A DNA stretch of 64,000 nucleotides from Labilibaculum filiforme (GTDB lineage: Bacteria; Bacteroidota; Bacteroidia; Bacteroidales; Marinifilaceae): positions 86,001-150,000 of the forward strand of contig NZ_MVDD01000006.1 in assembly GCF_002843315.1 (NCBI RefSeq). The letters run 5' to 3'. The position numbers and the translations under genes are program-made. Position 1 is the first letter of the stretch. Each line of letters opens with the position of its first letter. Shown here piece after piece: positions 55,410-64,000 of this stretch. The notes below the pieces were generated by a model. That model saw only the letters and a program-made list of their open reading frames with translations. It did not search any database and was not told where the DNA came from.

Positions 55410-56669
55410 TTAAATTGAAGGTGAGTGAGTTCTTAAATCGGTAGCTTCCTGCCGATTTTTTATTTCGATGTAATTATTAATTCTATTTTCAATCAGACTA
55501 ATTCCAATGAAAATAGAAACAAACACATCTAATAAAAAGTAGTTTGCCTGTTGCGTTACCAAACAGGAAAGAAACATGAAAAAAATGGCAACGCTTAATT
55601 GATTATAACTACTATTGGATCGTGAAATTCCTTTAAAAATGGAATAGAGAAACACCAAATAGAGTAAAAACCCAAGTATTCCATTATCTACAAGCGTTTG
55701 AATGAAACCATTATGTGCAAAAAGTGGCATTCCATCTTTCTTCTCGTACCTATTTTGCGATTCCTGCATTCCCATTCCTAACAAATAGGTTGCAAAACTA
55801 CTTTGATAGAAATTTTCGAGATATACCTCGGCAATTTGTAATCGTCCCGAGCCTACGGTTTCGTATGTCGATTTTTCTTCCTGTCCGGCCCGATCGTCGG
55901 TAACTCTACGACGAAAACCTTCGTTGGTTTGGTACAAAGCAGCCAGACCAACAAATAAAACAACACTAAGCGCCAAAATTTTTCCCGCTTCTTTCACACT
56001 TATTTTTCGTACAAAAAGAATCCCAATTCCAACCACAAACATTAGCCAACCAGTTCGCGTGTAGGTTTTAAAAAGAAAGAATAATCCTAACAAAAAAATT
56101 GGTGCGAGAACTAAATTTAACTGCATATCCCCTCTTTTCTTCACAATAAATTCAAGAAGAATAATACAAGCTACCGATAATAAAGCTGAAGTATAATGTG
56201 GCGCTCCTAATATTCCTACCAAACCTTCCAGAGTGGCATCTTCCATCCAAAGCATGGTTTGACTTACCGGAGCAGCAAATACACCCAAATAGTAAGGAAT
56301 ATTCGAAATAATCAGAAAACTTGCCAAATAAACCGGTAGCATCCTCAATTTCTTTAAACTTTCTACGCTATTAATATTCAAATATATCCAATGCACCGCC
56401 AATGGTATGGTTAGGTATTTTAAGAAATTGATAAGTGCATCAATAGGATACTCGAAAAATGAAGTGCTAATTAAGTTTTTAACAGCAAACACATAACCAA
56501 AAATTAAAAAATTAAAATCAATTTTCTGCCCCAAAACGCCAACAAAAAGAAAGATAAGTAAAGGTAACTTCCAAATGTAAGCCATTTCCTGACCGCCAAT
56601 TGTATAACTTTTTAACAAAAGTGCAACAAAAAAAACGAGCAACCAGAATCCTGTCTCAACGTACTTCAT
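55410..56669 (-). CDS. O-antigen polymerase/ligase-like membrane protein (Wzy candidate)
   Basis: The 419-residue protein has ten or more hydrophobic segments and a large loop (about 255-300) with the GSGRLQIAEVYLENF and LLGMGMQESQNRYE features of the Wzy/O-antigen ligase family. FKTYTRTGWLMFVVG is the usual conserved Arg-containing helix. It is the only such protein in the cluster, so it is the likely polymerase of the repeat units. Confidence 0.85.
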   Translation of the reverse strand: MKYVETGFWLLVFFVALLLKSYTIGGQEMAYIWKLPLLIFLFVGVLGQKIDFNFLIFGYVFAVKNLISTSFFEYPIDALINFLKYLTIPLAVHWIYLNINSVESLKKLRMLPVYLASFLIISNIPYYLGVFAAPVSQTMLWMEDATLEGLVGILGAPHYTSALLSVACIILLEFIVKKRGDMQLNLVLAPIFLLGLFFLFKTYTRTGWLMFVVGIGILFVRKISVKEAGKILALSVVLFVGLAALYQTNEGFRRRVTDDRAGQEEKSTYETVGSGRLQIAEVYLENFYQSSFATYLLGMGMQESQNRYEKKDGMPLFAHNGFIQTLVDNGILGFLLYLVFLYSIFKGISRSNSSYNQLSVAIFFMFLSCLVTQQANYFLLDVFVSIFIGISLIENRINNYIEIKNRQEATDLRTHSPSI

Positions 56670-56795
56670 ATTTTACAGTTGTGATTTTAATACCTTACAA
56701 ATTTTTTCCCTATTCAGTGAACACTGCATTGCTCCAGCAGTAAAATTTTTCATTTATTTCGAACCCATTTTACCAAAAAGCTCATTGCTCATTTT

Positions 56796-58001
56796 CTACT
56801 CCAACTCCACTGCAATCAACTCTTCTATATTGCTCATTACCTGATCTCTCGTATCTAAATTTGGAAACTCAAGCAAACCAATACCTACCGTACAATTCGA
56901 ACCGCAAAAACGAAAAACATCGGCACCTTCTTCTATCATCAATTTTATTTCCAGCACATAATCCTTTACTGAATCATCCAATTTTACAGAGCGAAATTTC
57001 CCATCTTTATTAGAGTGAATTACATAAGTAGTATAAAATTTATCGATCTTCTTTTGATTACAAATCTCTGGTTTCACTCCCATACAAGCATCAACGCTCA
57101 TTTTAATCATATCCACATTACTTGCGCATTTTATAATTTCGGGAATACAATTCCCTCCATTACGAGCGCCAATCTCTATTAAGTAAACATCATCATTTGC
57201 ATCAATTATTACCTCAATATTAAAGCCTCCAAATTTAATTTTTAACAAGTCGATAGCTCGTTGAAGCTCCTGTTTAATTTTCTCGTGTAATTCCTGAGAT
57301 AATAAAGATGGATAGTTAATGCTAGAAGGTACAAATTGATTTACGCCAATATCATTCTTCTGATCGCCCAAATAGTAAGCCGTAATTTTTCCATCGTAAA
57401 TAAAAATATCTCCATCGAGTTGTGGATATTTTTTCTCTATATATTCCTCAACAATAAAACGCTTACTTCTTGAAAATTTCATTGCATAATCAATAGCTTT
57501 TCCCATTTCCCATAAATCATTCACCATAGAAATCCCTTTACTTCCCGATGAATCAACAGGTTTTACAAGAACTGGATAAGTAAAATCGGAAGAATAGTTT
57601 GAAAAATCTTTTAAAGTGCTATAACCACCATATTTGGGGGTTTTAAATTTATTCAACAACAAAAAACTCCGATACAAGTCTTTCTCAGAAAGGGTTTTAA
57701 CCGATTTATACGGATTCCCGGCAAGTCCCATTTTTTCGGCAACATAAGCCGCTGTTGGCGCTGCCGGATCCGAAGCATATGCTAAAATGCCATCAATCTC
57801 CATTTTTCGTGACAAATTTAATATGCCTTTTAAGTCGGTAGTACTTATATTCACATATTCGTCGGCATACTTGTGCCCAGGATTTTCTGGTGTATAATCA
57901 CAAGTAACCACATAATATTCAGCCTCTTTTGCACACAGAATACTTGGAATTTGAAAAGGGGATCCTCCTAATAATAATATTTTCTTTTTCCCTTTTTGCA
58001 T
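56796..58001 (-). CDS. ATP-grasp enzyme (second of three)
   Basis: The 401-residue protein has an N-terminal LLLGGSPFQIPSILCAKEAEYYVVTCDY, as in PurK/PurT-like biotin-carboxylase-type enzymes. The ATP-grasp core is VLVKPVDSSGSKGISMVND, FIVEEYIEKKYPQLDGDIFI and VYLIEIGARNGGNCIPE. It is a full-length paralog of the gene at about 60-61.2 kb. The DSSGSKG loop binds ATP. I infer a ligase for a carboxylated sugar or amino acid substituent. Confidence 0.85.
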   Translation of the reverse strand: MQKGKKKILLLGGSPFQIPSILCAKEAEYYVVTCDYTPENPGHKYADEYVNISTTDLKGILNLSRKMEIDGILAYASDPAAPTAAYVAEKMGLAGNPYKSVKTLSEKDLYRSFLLLNKFKTPKYGGYSTLKDFSNYSSDFTYPVLVKPVDSSGSKGISMVNDLWEMGKAIDYAMKFSRSKRFIVEEYIEKKYPQLDGDIFIYDGKITAYYLGDQKNDIGVNQFVPSSINYPSLLSQELHEKIKQELQRAIDLLKIKFGGFNIEVIIDANDDVYLIEIGARNGGNCIPEIIKCASNVDMIKMSVDACMGVKPEICNQKKIDKFYTTYVIHSNKDGKFRSVKLDDSVKDYVLEIKLMIEEGADVFRFCGSNCTVGIGLLEFPNLDTRDQVMSNIEELIAVELE

Positions 58002-58035
58002 GATAACAATTTTTTAAAATGATTAAAATCAGCAA

Positions 58036-58998
58036 TTAAACTAAAGTTCGAACTCGCTTACGCAAGGAATACACAAATTCGAAAATGGAATCTAAAAAGG
58101 AGTACTTCGAAAATAGCAGATAGGGAAATTCTTTGGCACTTCCCTTTGTTTTAAAGTATTCCACACAAGCTTTTCGCAAATTATCATCTTTCAAGAAAAT
58201 AGCATATTTAAGCAATTCCCTATGGTACATTTTATCGATAAAAGGAGTGAGTTTTTTACGATCGTATTTCTGGGCATAAAAATTCTTAATTTGATACCTA
58301 CTTTCAAAAAATTTAAAATCACCATTCCAATCCAAACCATGGGTAGCCGAATTTGGATGCACTCGGTAACACATGGTAACATCGGGCATATAGGCAATTT
58401 CCGATTGCGCAGCAACTTCTAACCATAAAGGATAGTCACCCATTCTCCATTTATTTTCCTTTATTTGATTGGCGATCCGAATTTTTTGAAGGAACTCATT
58501 TCGAATACAAACCGTTGCTGTAGCAATGTAATTGCCTGAAATCAAAGAATCTAACACTTTTCCTTCTGGTATTTTTCTATTCTTCCAAACATCGTCGATT
58601 AACTTTTCGCCGTTTAAACAAGAAAAACTAGAATGAACCATTCCATATTGTTCATTCGCTTCCAAAAAATCCACCTGTTTTTGTAGTTTATTCGGATCTG
58701 TCCAAAAATCATCTCCCTCGCAAAAAGCAACATATTTCCCCCTACAAGCCCGATCGGTTCTGTTATCGTTTTCAACAGCTCCCACATTTTTCTCATCAGT
58801 AATTATTCGAATCACATCCGGATATCTGGTTGCATATTCCTGCACAATTTTCATCGTTCCGTCGGTACTGCAATCTTCACCAATTATATATTCGAATGCA
58901 AAATTGGTTTTTTGCATCATAATACCTTCAATACACTGGGCAATAAACTCTTCGTGGTTATAGGTAATCGTTTTTACACTAACAAAAGGGGTTTTCAT
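58036..58998 (-). CDS. Glycosyltransferase family 2
   Basis: The 320-residue protein has the GT-A opening VSVKTITYNHEEFIAQCIEG, IIGEDCSTDGTMKIVQEYA, and the DxD-type FCEGDDFWTDPNKLQ. The C-terminal half resembles EPS glycosyltransferases with YRVHPNSATH. No membrane segment is seen. It adds a sugar to the repeat unit on the cytoplasmic side. Confidence 0.92.
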   Translation of the reverse strand: MKTPFVSVKTITYNHEEFIAQCIEGIMMQKTNFAFEYIIGEDCSTDGTMKIVQEYATRYPDVIRIITDEKNVGAVENDNRTDRACRGKYVAFCEGDDFWTDPNKLQKQVDFLEANEQYGMVHSSFSCLNGEKLIDDVWKNRKIPEGKVLDSLISGNYIATATVCIRNEFLQKIRIANQIKENKWRMGDYPLWLEVAAQSEIAYMPDVTMCYRVHPNSATHGLDWNGDFKFFESRYQIKNFYAQKYDRKKLTPFIDKMYHRELLKYAIFLKDDNLRKACVEYFKTKGSAKEFPYLLFSKYSFLDSIFEFVYSLRKRVRTLV

Positions 58999-59009
58999 AG
59001 TTGATGAAT

Positions 59010-59975
59010 TTATTTATTGTTTTTTTCTAGCTCAGCCAACAATACCTTACAAATCATATCCATATCTGTCTTATTATATCTCTGATCGACAGGCAATGGA
59101 AGTATGTATTTAGCCAGTTTGTAATCCAAACTATGTACAGAACATGTTTCCAACACATTCGGCCAATAGCAGGCTACGAATATTTTATTTTTAATTAATT
59201 GCTTTCGCAGATTTTCATTTTCCACATAAAATGGATAAACCATCGGACCATTTACTAGCAAATCCGAAAAATCGAATTGATTTGCAGAGGATAGCTGCTG
59301 ATGCAAATAATGAAAATTTTCTTCTCTAATTTGTTTCACTTTGGCATAATCAATTTGTCCTAAAAGCGACTTGGTGAGATCCGACATTTGCAAAATTGCT
59401 TGCATCGAAAGCTTGGCACTATTCTTCTGAAAATCTGAATAGGCATTTTCAGCACCTAATTCCAAACGCTTTAACAAATGGGTCATTCTATTCCACGAAA
59501 AATCCTTTTCCAGTTCTTTATCGTATCTCAAATTAGTTCGCAAATAGGCACCATCAGCAACACCAAAAAACTTCCGTGCAGAATAAAATGTTCCTAAATC
59601 GCCTATTTTATCAGAAAAGAACGCTTGAGAATTGTCAACAATCAAATTCTTAAGCTCACCACTCAATTGCTCAATTACAGCATCTTTAATACCGAAGTAG
59701 TTGATGTAAAGCACAAACTCATTGTTTTTGGGTGAAAAATTTAAAATAGGATTCAAATTTTTGTCAATGGAATAATACTCCCATTCAATATTTAGCTTTT
59801 TTAAAGGTTCTAAAAGTACTTCGCAAGAATATTTTGGAAGGTATAGTTTCTTGAAATTACCTGCCCGAAGCAAATACTCGAGACAATTTCTGCCTGTATT
59901 CAACTGGAGCAAATCATTATAATAAGCCCGTTCCTCTCCTACTTCCAAGTCAAAATATCCCCCTATTGCTTTCAT
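59010..59975 (-). CDS. Divergent DegT/DnrJ-like PLP-fold protein
   Basis: The 321-residue protein has the overall pattern of DegT/DnrJ/EryC1 sugar aminotransferases in reduced form: GRNCLEYLLRAGNFKKLYLP, YINYFGIKD, IVDNSQAFFSDKIGDLGTFY and FYSARKFFGVADGAYL, with the Lys that would bind PLP. It is about 60 residues shorter than the regular aminotransferase at 61.2-62.4 kb. Its stop is 11 bp before the glycosyltransferase start, and it follows the ATP-grasp gene by one base. It may be a true aminotransferase with an unusual substrate or a derived enzyme. Confidence 0.7.
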   Translation of the reverse strand: MKAIGGYFDLEVGEERAYYNDLLQLNTGRNCLEYLLRAGNFKKLYLPKYSCEVLLEPLKKLNIEWEYYSIDKNLNPILNFSPKNNEFVLYINYFGIKDAVIEQLSGELKNLIVDNSQAFFSDKIGDLGTFYSARKFFGVADGAYLRTNLRYDKELEKDFSWNRMTHLLKRLELGAENAYSDFQKNSAKLSMQAILQMSDLTKSLLGQIDYAKVKQIREENFHYLHQQLSSANQFDFSDLLVNGPMVYPFYVENENLRKQLIKNKIFVACYWPNVLETCSVHSLDYKLAKYILPLPVDQRYNKTDMDMICKVLLAELEKNNK

Positions 59976-59976
59976 C

Positions 59977-61224
59977 CTAAATTGCTAATCTATTGGTACT
60001 ATTTCCATTTAATAGAATAATTTCTTCTGGTTCCAGCACAACCCGAATAAAATTTTCACTGTTCTCTATTTTCTCCAGCATTTCGTTGTGAGACGAAAAT
60101 TGTAGTAAAAGAATGCCAATAGTTGCATTCGAACCTTGAAAAGAGAGTACTGAATCACCACTATTTTTAAAAAGATGCTTCTCTAAAACATTTGCTTCTA
60201 AGTCTGGCGATATTACAATTTCCTTTAAAACTCCATCGCGATTGCTGTGCAAAACGTAGTAAGCAAAAAAACCTTTTTTATGAATTCCTTCCGCAACAAT
60301 TTTCTCGCCCATAGCTACTTTAACCGTAGCATTTACCATATTAAATCCGCTTGCAAACTCCTCCAACTGAGGAACTAGATTGCCTCCATTTCTTGGTCCA
60401 ATTTCCATTAAAAAGATTCGCTCTTGCTCATCAATTCTAACTTCAATATTAAATGCTCCCTGCCTAATTTTAAGAAGATCGAATAAGCGTTGTAATTCCA
60501 ATTCGATTCTACTTAAAGTACCTGTAGAATGAATAGATGGTAATGTGGTTGAGTAGGGTACAAATGGATTTACTTTTTCATCGAAATGATGATCGCCCAA
60601 ATAACAGAAGCATATTTTTCCTTCGCACACAAATGCATCTCCATGAATCTGATGTCCTTTTTTCACCAAAAATTCTTCCATTACAATTCTTTTAGTTCTG
60701 GAAAAACTCATGGCATATTCAAAAGCACTTACCAATTCCTCTGCCGAATAAATTTTCCGAACTCCTTTACTTCCCGATGAATCAACTGGCTTTACCATCA
60801 AAGGAAACGTAAAATCATCTATTTCGAGTAAAGCATCGGCCAAATTTACAAAGCCTTTTGACTTTGGTAGATTAAAAGCATTTTGTTGAAGAAAACTCCG
60901 AAACAAATCCTTTTCAGCCAAAATTTTCACCGACTGATACGGGTTCCCCGGTAATTTCATCTTTTCAGAAACATATGCTGCTGTTGGTGCCGCCGGATCG
61001 GAGGCATAAGCAACAATACCATCAATTTTTAATTTTTGGGCCAATTCGAGCACTAAGTCTTTATCGGTAGTACTAATATTGTAATACTCATCAGCATACT
61101 GATGCCCTGGATTTTCAGGAACAAAATCACAAGTAATTACATGATATCCCATCTTCTTTGCAGCAAGAACAGAAGGTACCTGAAAATAGGAACCCCCAAG
61201 TAATAAGATTCGTTTCTTAGTCAT
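59977..61224 (-). CDS. ATP-grasp enzyme (third of three)
   Basis: The 415-residue protein shares with the paralog at 56.8-58.0 kb the opening LLLGGSYFQVPSVLAAKKMGYH, YADEYYNISTTDKDLVLELA and GIVAYASDPAAPTAAYVSEKM. Its ATP-binding core is MVKPVDSSGSKGVRKIYS and IFLMEIGPRNGGNLVPQ. It lies one base before the divergent PLP-fold gene and 3 bp behind the aminotransferase, so the three should work on related substrates. Confidence 0.85.
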   Translation of the reverse strand: MTKKRILLLGGSYFQVPSVLAAKKMGYHVITCDFVPENPGHQYADEYYNISTTDKDLVLELAQKLKIDGIVAYASDPAAPTAAYVSEKMKLPGNPYQSVKILAEKDLFRSFLQQNAFNLPKSKGFVNLADALLEIDDFTFPLMVKPVDSSGSKGVRKIYSAEELVSAFEYAMSFSRTKRIVMEEFLVKKGHQIHGDAFVCEGKICFCYLGDHHFDEKVNPFVPYSTTLPSIHSTGTLSRIELELQRLFDLLKIRQGAFNIEVRIDEQERIFLMEIGPRNGGNLVPQLEEFASGFNMVNATVKVAMGEKIVAEGIHKKGFFAYYVLHSNRDGVLKEIVISPDLEANVLEKHLFKNSGDSVLSFQGSNATIGILLLQFSSHNEMLEKIENSENFIRVVLEPEEIILLNGNSTNRLAI

Positions 61225-61227
61225 AAA

Positions 61228-62394
61228 TTAATCTATTTTCCGATTATTTTGATTCCCAATTTTTACCGGAACTTCTTTCCGATCCTCCTGCATTCCTAAA
61301 AGAATAGATACCACTAAATCGACTACCTCATCGGCCAAATCAGGATATAAGGGAAGACAAATTACTTGTCTTGATATTTCGAAGGCAATATCCAAACCTT
61401 TTGCTGATGGCAAACCACGGTAAGCCGAAAATTCGCTGATTAGCGGATAAAAATACCTGCGTCCATAAATATTATGCTTTTTTAGCTCTTCATAAACATC
61501 ATCTCTCGACCTCCCAAATTCCGATTCATCGATAAAAACAGGAAAATAGGAGTAATTGTAATCCACATCAACCGGATTTTCGAGGTAACGAACTCCTACA
61601 ATATCTTTTAAGCCTTTGCGGTATTTCTCCGTAATATGTTGCCTTCCATCAATTGCAGAATCGAAATATTTTAATTGTAAAATTCCATAAGCAGCTTGCA
61701 ATTCGTTCATTTTAGCATTAATACCAGGAGCCACAACTGTAGTTTCATCGGCAATACCAAAATTTTTCAAATAATCAATTCTCCTTTTTGTCTTTAAATC
61801 ATGACAAATAATAGCTCCTCCTTCTATCGTATTGAAAACCTTGGTAGCATGAAAACTTAATATGGACAAATCGCCATAATTCAGAACACTAGAGCCTTTG
61901 TATTTTACTCCAAATGCATGAGCTGCATCGTAAATTACTCGTAAACCATAACGGTCGGCCAAATGCTGAATTTCATCCAACTCGCAAGGGTTTCCATATA
62001 CATGAACTGGTAAAATTGCAGTTGTTTCGGGAGTTATAGCTGCCTCGATAAGTTTAGGATCCAAATTACAATAATCGGGTTCGATATCAACAAAAACAGG
62101 TTTGATACCATTCCACCACAGAGAATGTGTAGTAGCTACAAAGCTGAATGGTGTAGTAATTACTTCTCCTTTAATTTTTAGACATTGCAGAGCTGCCATT
62201 AAGGCAAGTGTTCCGTTAGAAAATAACGATACGTAAGGAACTCCCAGAAAAGTTGCGAGTTGTGTTTCAAATTCCTGATGGTACTTCCCATTATTGGTGA
62301 GCCACCTGCTATCCCAAATATCTTCCAACAAAGGGATAAATTCGTTTAATGGTGGCAACTGTGGCCGAGTGACTAATATTTTATTTTTTTCCAT
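61228..62394 (-). CDS. DegT/DnrJ/EryC1/StrS-family sugar aminotransferase
   Basis: The 388-residue protein has the standard family motifs: YVSLFSNGTLALMAALQCL, ILPVHVYGNPCELDEIQ, VIYDAAHAFGV, and the PLP-lysine in LSFHATKVFNTIEGGAIICHD. It converts a nucleotide-linked keto-sugar into an amino sugar, for example a 4-amino-4,6-dideoxyhexose. Its start overlaps the flippase stop by 22 nt. Confidence 0.9.
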   Translation of the reverse strand: MEKNKILVTRPQLPPLNEFIPLLEDIWDSRWLTNNGKYHQEFETQLATFLGVPYVSLFSNGTLALMAALQCLKIKGEVITTPFSFVATTHSLWWNGIKPVFVDIEPDYCNLDPKLIEAAITPETTAILPVHVYGNPCELDEIQHLADRYGLRVIYDAAHAFGVKYKGSSVLNYGDLSILSFHATKVFNTIEGGAIICHDLKTKRRIDYLKNFGIADETTVVAPGINAKMNELQAAYGILQLKYFDSAIDGRQHITEKYRKGLKDIVGVRYLENPVDVDYNYSYFPVFIDESEFGRSRDDVYEELKKHNIYGRRYFYPLISEFSAYRGLPSAKGLDIAFEISRQVICLPLYPDLADEVVDLVVSILLGMQEDRKEVPVKIGNQNNRKID

Positions 62395-63833
62395 CTTCGT
62401 AAGGGTATTACTTCTTTTAAAATCAGTAATCCATCGGTCAAAGCTTCTAGTTTCATTGCTATTGCCAACAGTAAATAAGATCCGATACCTATTAGTATCT
62501 GGAAGGAGAGTGCAAGAATTTGATTCTCGAACAAGTAACCTATCATCATAAAAGCAACCATTATCAAACTGATAACGAAAGCTTTACTTATATCTTTTAA
62601 TTGATTTGGGATGGTGTAGGAAATTAATTTCCCGGTATAAAATGCATTGATAAAAAAGCTGATAAAAGAGGTGAAGATTTGACCTACCACCAAACCCATT
62701 ATTCCCCAGTTTAATCCAATTACAATAGCAACCACCACAATCGATTTTTTAATAATTTCGAGGTAGAGGAATAAATCCGATCTGCCTTTTACCTTTAAAA
62801 TATTTAAATTAGAAGCATGTAAGGTGTAAATCATACCAGCGATACACAACAACTGAAAATAAGGAACGGATGGCAACCATTTCTCTCCTAAAATTAGTAC
62901 CAACAATGGCTCTGCCACTACCGCTAAACCAAGCATTAACGGAAAATTTATAAAAACCAAAAGCTTAATTAACTTTCGGAATCCTTGTTTTAATTTTTCT
63001 GTTTCATCCTGTATTTTTGAAAAAGCAGGAAAAGTTACATTTCCCACCACCTGCGCTAACGTAGTAACGGGAACCTGCTGTAATTTTTTTGCTTGTGAAT
63101 AAAATCCAAGTGCCGAAGCTGAAAACATTCGCCCAATTACCATTAGGTAAATATTTTCGAAAGTCTGACTGATCATTCCAGATAACAACAACTTAGAACC
63201 AAATTGAAATAAGCTTTTAAACGAAACTATGGAAAATACAAAGGATGGTCGCCACGAACTTTTTATCCAAAACAAAACCGTTCTAAAAAAATAGATGCCA
63301 ATTATTTGCCCCGCAAGTGCCCACACTCCATAATCGAGTATAGCCATTCCAATGCCCACAATAGCCGATAAAAAATTTGCAATTACTACAATTTGAGCAA
63401 TCGCTTTAAAATTCATTTCAATTTTAAACTTCACCAAATGAATTAGTCCAAAAGAGTTTATTGTTAATATCACGCAAACAACCCGTGTTAAATAGACCAA
63501 CAAAGGCTGATGAAAAAAATCGGCGATATAAGGAGCCGCTACAAATAATATCAAGTAGAGAACAAAACCTATTGCGATATTAAAATAAAAGACCGTTGAA
63601 TAATCCGTCTGATTAACGTCTTTTTTTTGAATTAGTGCGTTATCAAATCCACTATCGATAAAAGCCTGCGATACTCCAATAAAAATGGCAAGCATCCCAA
63701 TCAAACCAAAATCTTCTGGTTCTAACAATCGGGCCAATACAATTTGTGAAATAAGGAGTATTAACTGACTTCCAAATTTTTCGAGGAAGCTCCAAAACAC
63801 ACCTTTAATGGTTTGACTCTTTAATTCTGACAT
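62373..63833 (-). CDS. Wzx-type lipid-linked oligosaccharide flippase
   Basis: The 486-residue protein has about fourteen hydrophobic segments and the MOP/RfbX signatures, beginning SQTIKGVFWSFLEKFGSQLI, then LLEPEDFGLIGMLAIFIGVSQAFIDSGFDNALIQKK. It belongs to the WzxC/TuaB-like branch. It moves the undecaprenyl-linked repeat unit to the periplasmic face for polymerisation. Confidence 0.92.
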   Translation of the reverse strand: MSELKSQTIKGVFWSFLEKFGSQLILLISQIVLARLLEPEDFGLIGMLAIFIGVSQAFIDSGFDNALIQKKDVNQTDYSTVFYFNIAIGFVLYLILFVAAPYIADFFHQPLLVYLTRVVCVILTINSFGLIHLVKFKIEMNFKAIAQIVVIANFLSAIVGIGMAILDYGVWALAGQIIGIYFFRTVLFWIKSSWRPSFVFSIVSFKSLFQFGSKLLLSGMISQTFENIYLMVIGRMFSASALGFYSQAKKLQQVPVTTLAQVVGNVTFPAFSKIQDETEKLKQGFRKLIKLLVFINFPLMLGLAVVAEPLLVLILGEKWLPSVPYFQLLCIAGMIYTLHASNLNILKVKGRSDLFLYLEIIKKSIVVVAIVIGLNWGIMGLVVGQIFTSFISFFINAFYTGKLISYTIPNQLKDISKAFVISLIMVAFMMIGYLFENQILALSFQILIGIGSYLLLAIAMKLEALTDGLLILKEVIPLRRWKKIKY

Positions 63834-63843
63834 TTATAATTTA

Positions 63844-64000
63844 TTAAGCAACAATTCTTTCTCGAACTGCAATCGCTTTTTTCAATTCTTGTACAATTCG
63901 AATACAAGCATTTCCATCCCCATAAGGATTATTGGCGTTTGACATTTTACGATAAACAGATTCTTCTTGAAAAAGCATTTCTACGGCTTCAATAATTCGA
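63844..64000 (-). CDS. wecB: UDP-N-acetylglucosamine 2-epimerase, C-terminal end (partial)
   Basis: The minus-strand frame entering from the right edge reads EAVEMLFQEESVYRKM then SNANNPYGDGNACIRIVQEL and ends ...RERIVA-stop. The M-S-N-A-x-N-P-Y-G-D-G motif is the C-terminal hallmark of WecB/MnaA, which interconverts UDP-GlcNAc and UDP-ManNAc. Only about 52 residues are visible. It lies 10 bp before the flippase start and is part of the same operon. Confidence 0.85.
   Translation of the reverse strand, partial: RIIEAVEMLFQEESVYRKMSNANNPYGDGNACIRIVQELKKAIAVRERIVA

Noticed and set aside
14221-64000. tRNA or rRNA genes, insertion sequences, phage genes
   Set aside because: I saw no cloverleaf, rRNA or transposase/integrase signatures in the window, and found no target-site duplications around the repeat arrays.

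Overview
The window looks like a chromosomal segment of a low-GC, probably marine member of the Bacteroidota, perhaps Bacteroidales or Marinilabiliales-like. The evidence is a SusC/SusD pair with STN, FecR and ECF sigma partners, a type IX secretion sorting domain, Bacteroidota-type TAnnTTTG promoter elements, and almost no Shine-Dalgarno sequences. The genus assignment is inference only.

Left part (1-20.5 kb). A large secreted multidomain nuclease of the endonuclease I family runs off the left edge (minus strand). Next comes an IclR regulator divergent from a catabolic cluster: a secreted GH2 glycosidase, then a tight operon with a solute-binding-protein-like gene lacking a signal peptide, two CaiB/BaiF CoA-transferases, an enoyl-CoA hydratase, an AldA-like aldehyde dehydrogenase and a RhaT-like transporter, closed by a terminator. 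This looks like an uncharacterised pathway that takes up a sugar-like compound, oxidises an aldehyde and processes an acyl-CoA. It is followed by a FUSC-family membrane protein, a short-chain dehydrogenase, a small membrane protein, an AraC regulator and a PaaE-like iron-sulfur flavoreductase.

Middle (20.6-38.7 kb). A POT/MFS transporter is followed by a nutrient-uptake locus on the minus strand: ECF sigma factor, FecR anti-sigma, SusC with STN domain, SusD, a TlpA-like lipoprotein and two long thioredoxin-domain proteins. Between fecR and susC lie two perfect 10-bp hairpins with identical 7-nt loops. Then come threonine dehydrogenase, an orphan and apparently shortened type III Mod-like DNA methyltransferase, a lone T9SS sorting-domain ORF, a DbpA-like helicase with a DEFD box, and a small HAD phosphatase.

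Right part (38.8-64 kb). One continuous minus-strand exopolysaccharide cluster reads from wecB (cut by the right edge) through flippase, aminotransferases, ATP-grasp enzymes, glycosyltransferases, polymerase, GNAT/FemAB-like enzymes, polysaccharide deacetylases, CapK-like adenylating enzymes, a WecG-type transferase, an initiating sugar-phosphate transferase and Wza export lipoprotein to a Wzc tyrosine kinase with a terminator behind it. Three sets of enzymes are paralogous pairs.

The most unusual signal is a family of about 88-103 bp intercistronic repeats (36.3-36.5, 41.2-41.5 and 44.6-44.7 kb; six units). Each unit encodes on the minus strand a conserved 17-22 residue peptide beginning MKRPC, with in-frame length changes. 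In the EPS cluster each array ends exactly on the start codon of the next gene (wzc, wecG-like), and at 44.68 kb the peptide start overlaps the preceding stop as ATGA. I read this as an undescribed leader-peptide or translational-coupling module. A second oddity is a 42-bp tandem repeat encoding an 89-residue, 14-residue-periodic protein at 47.1-47.4 kb.
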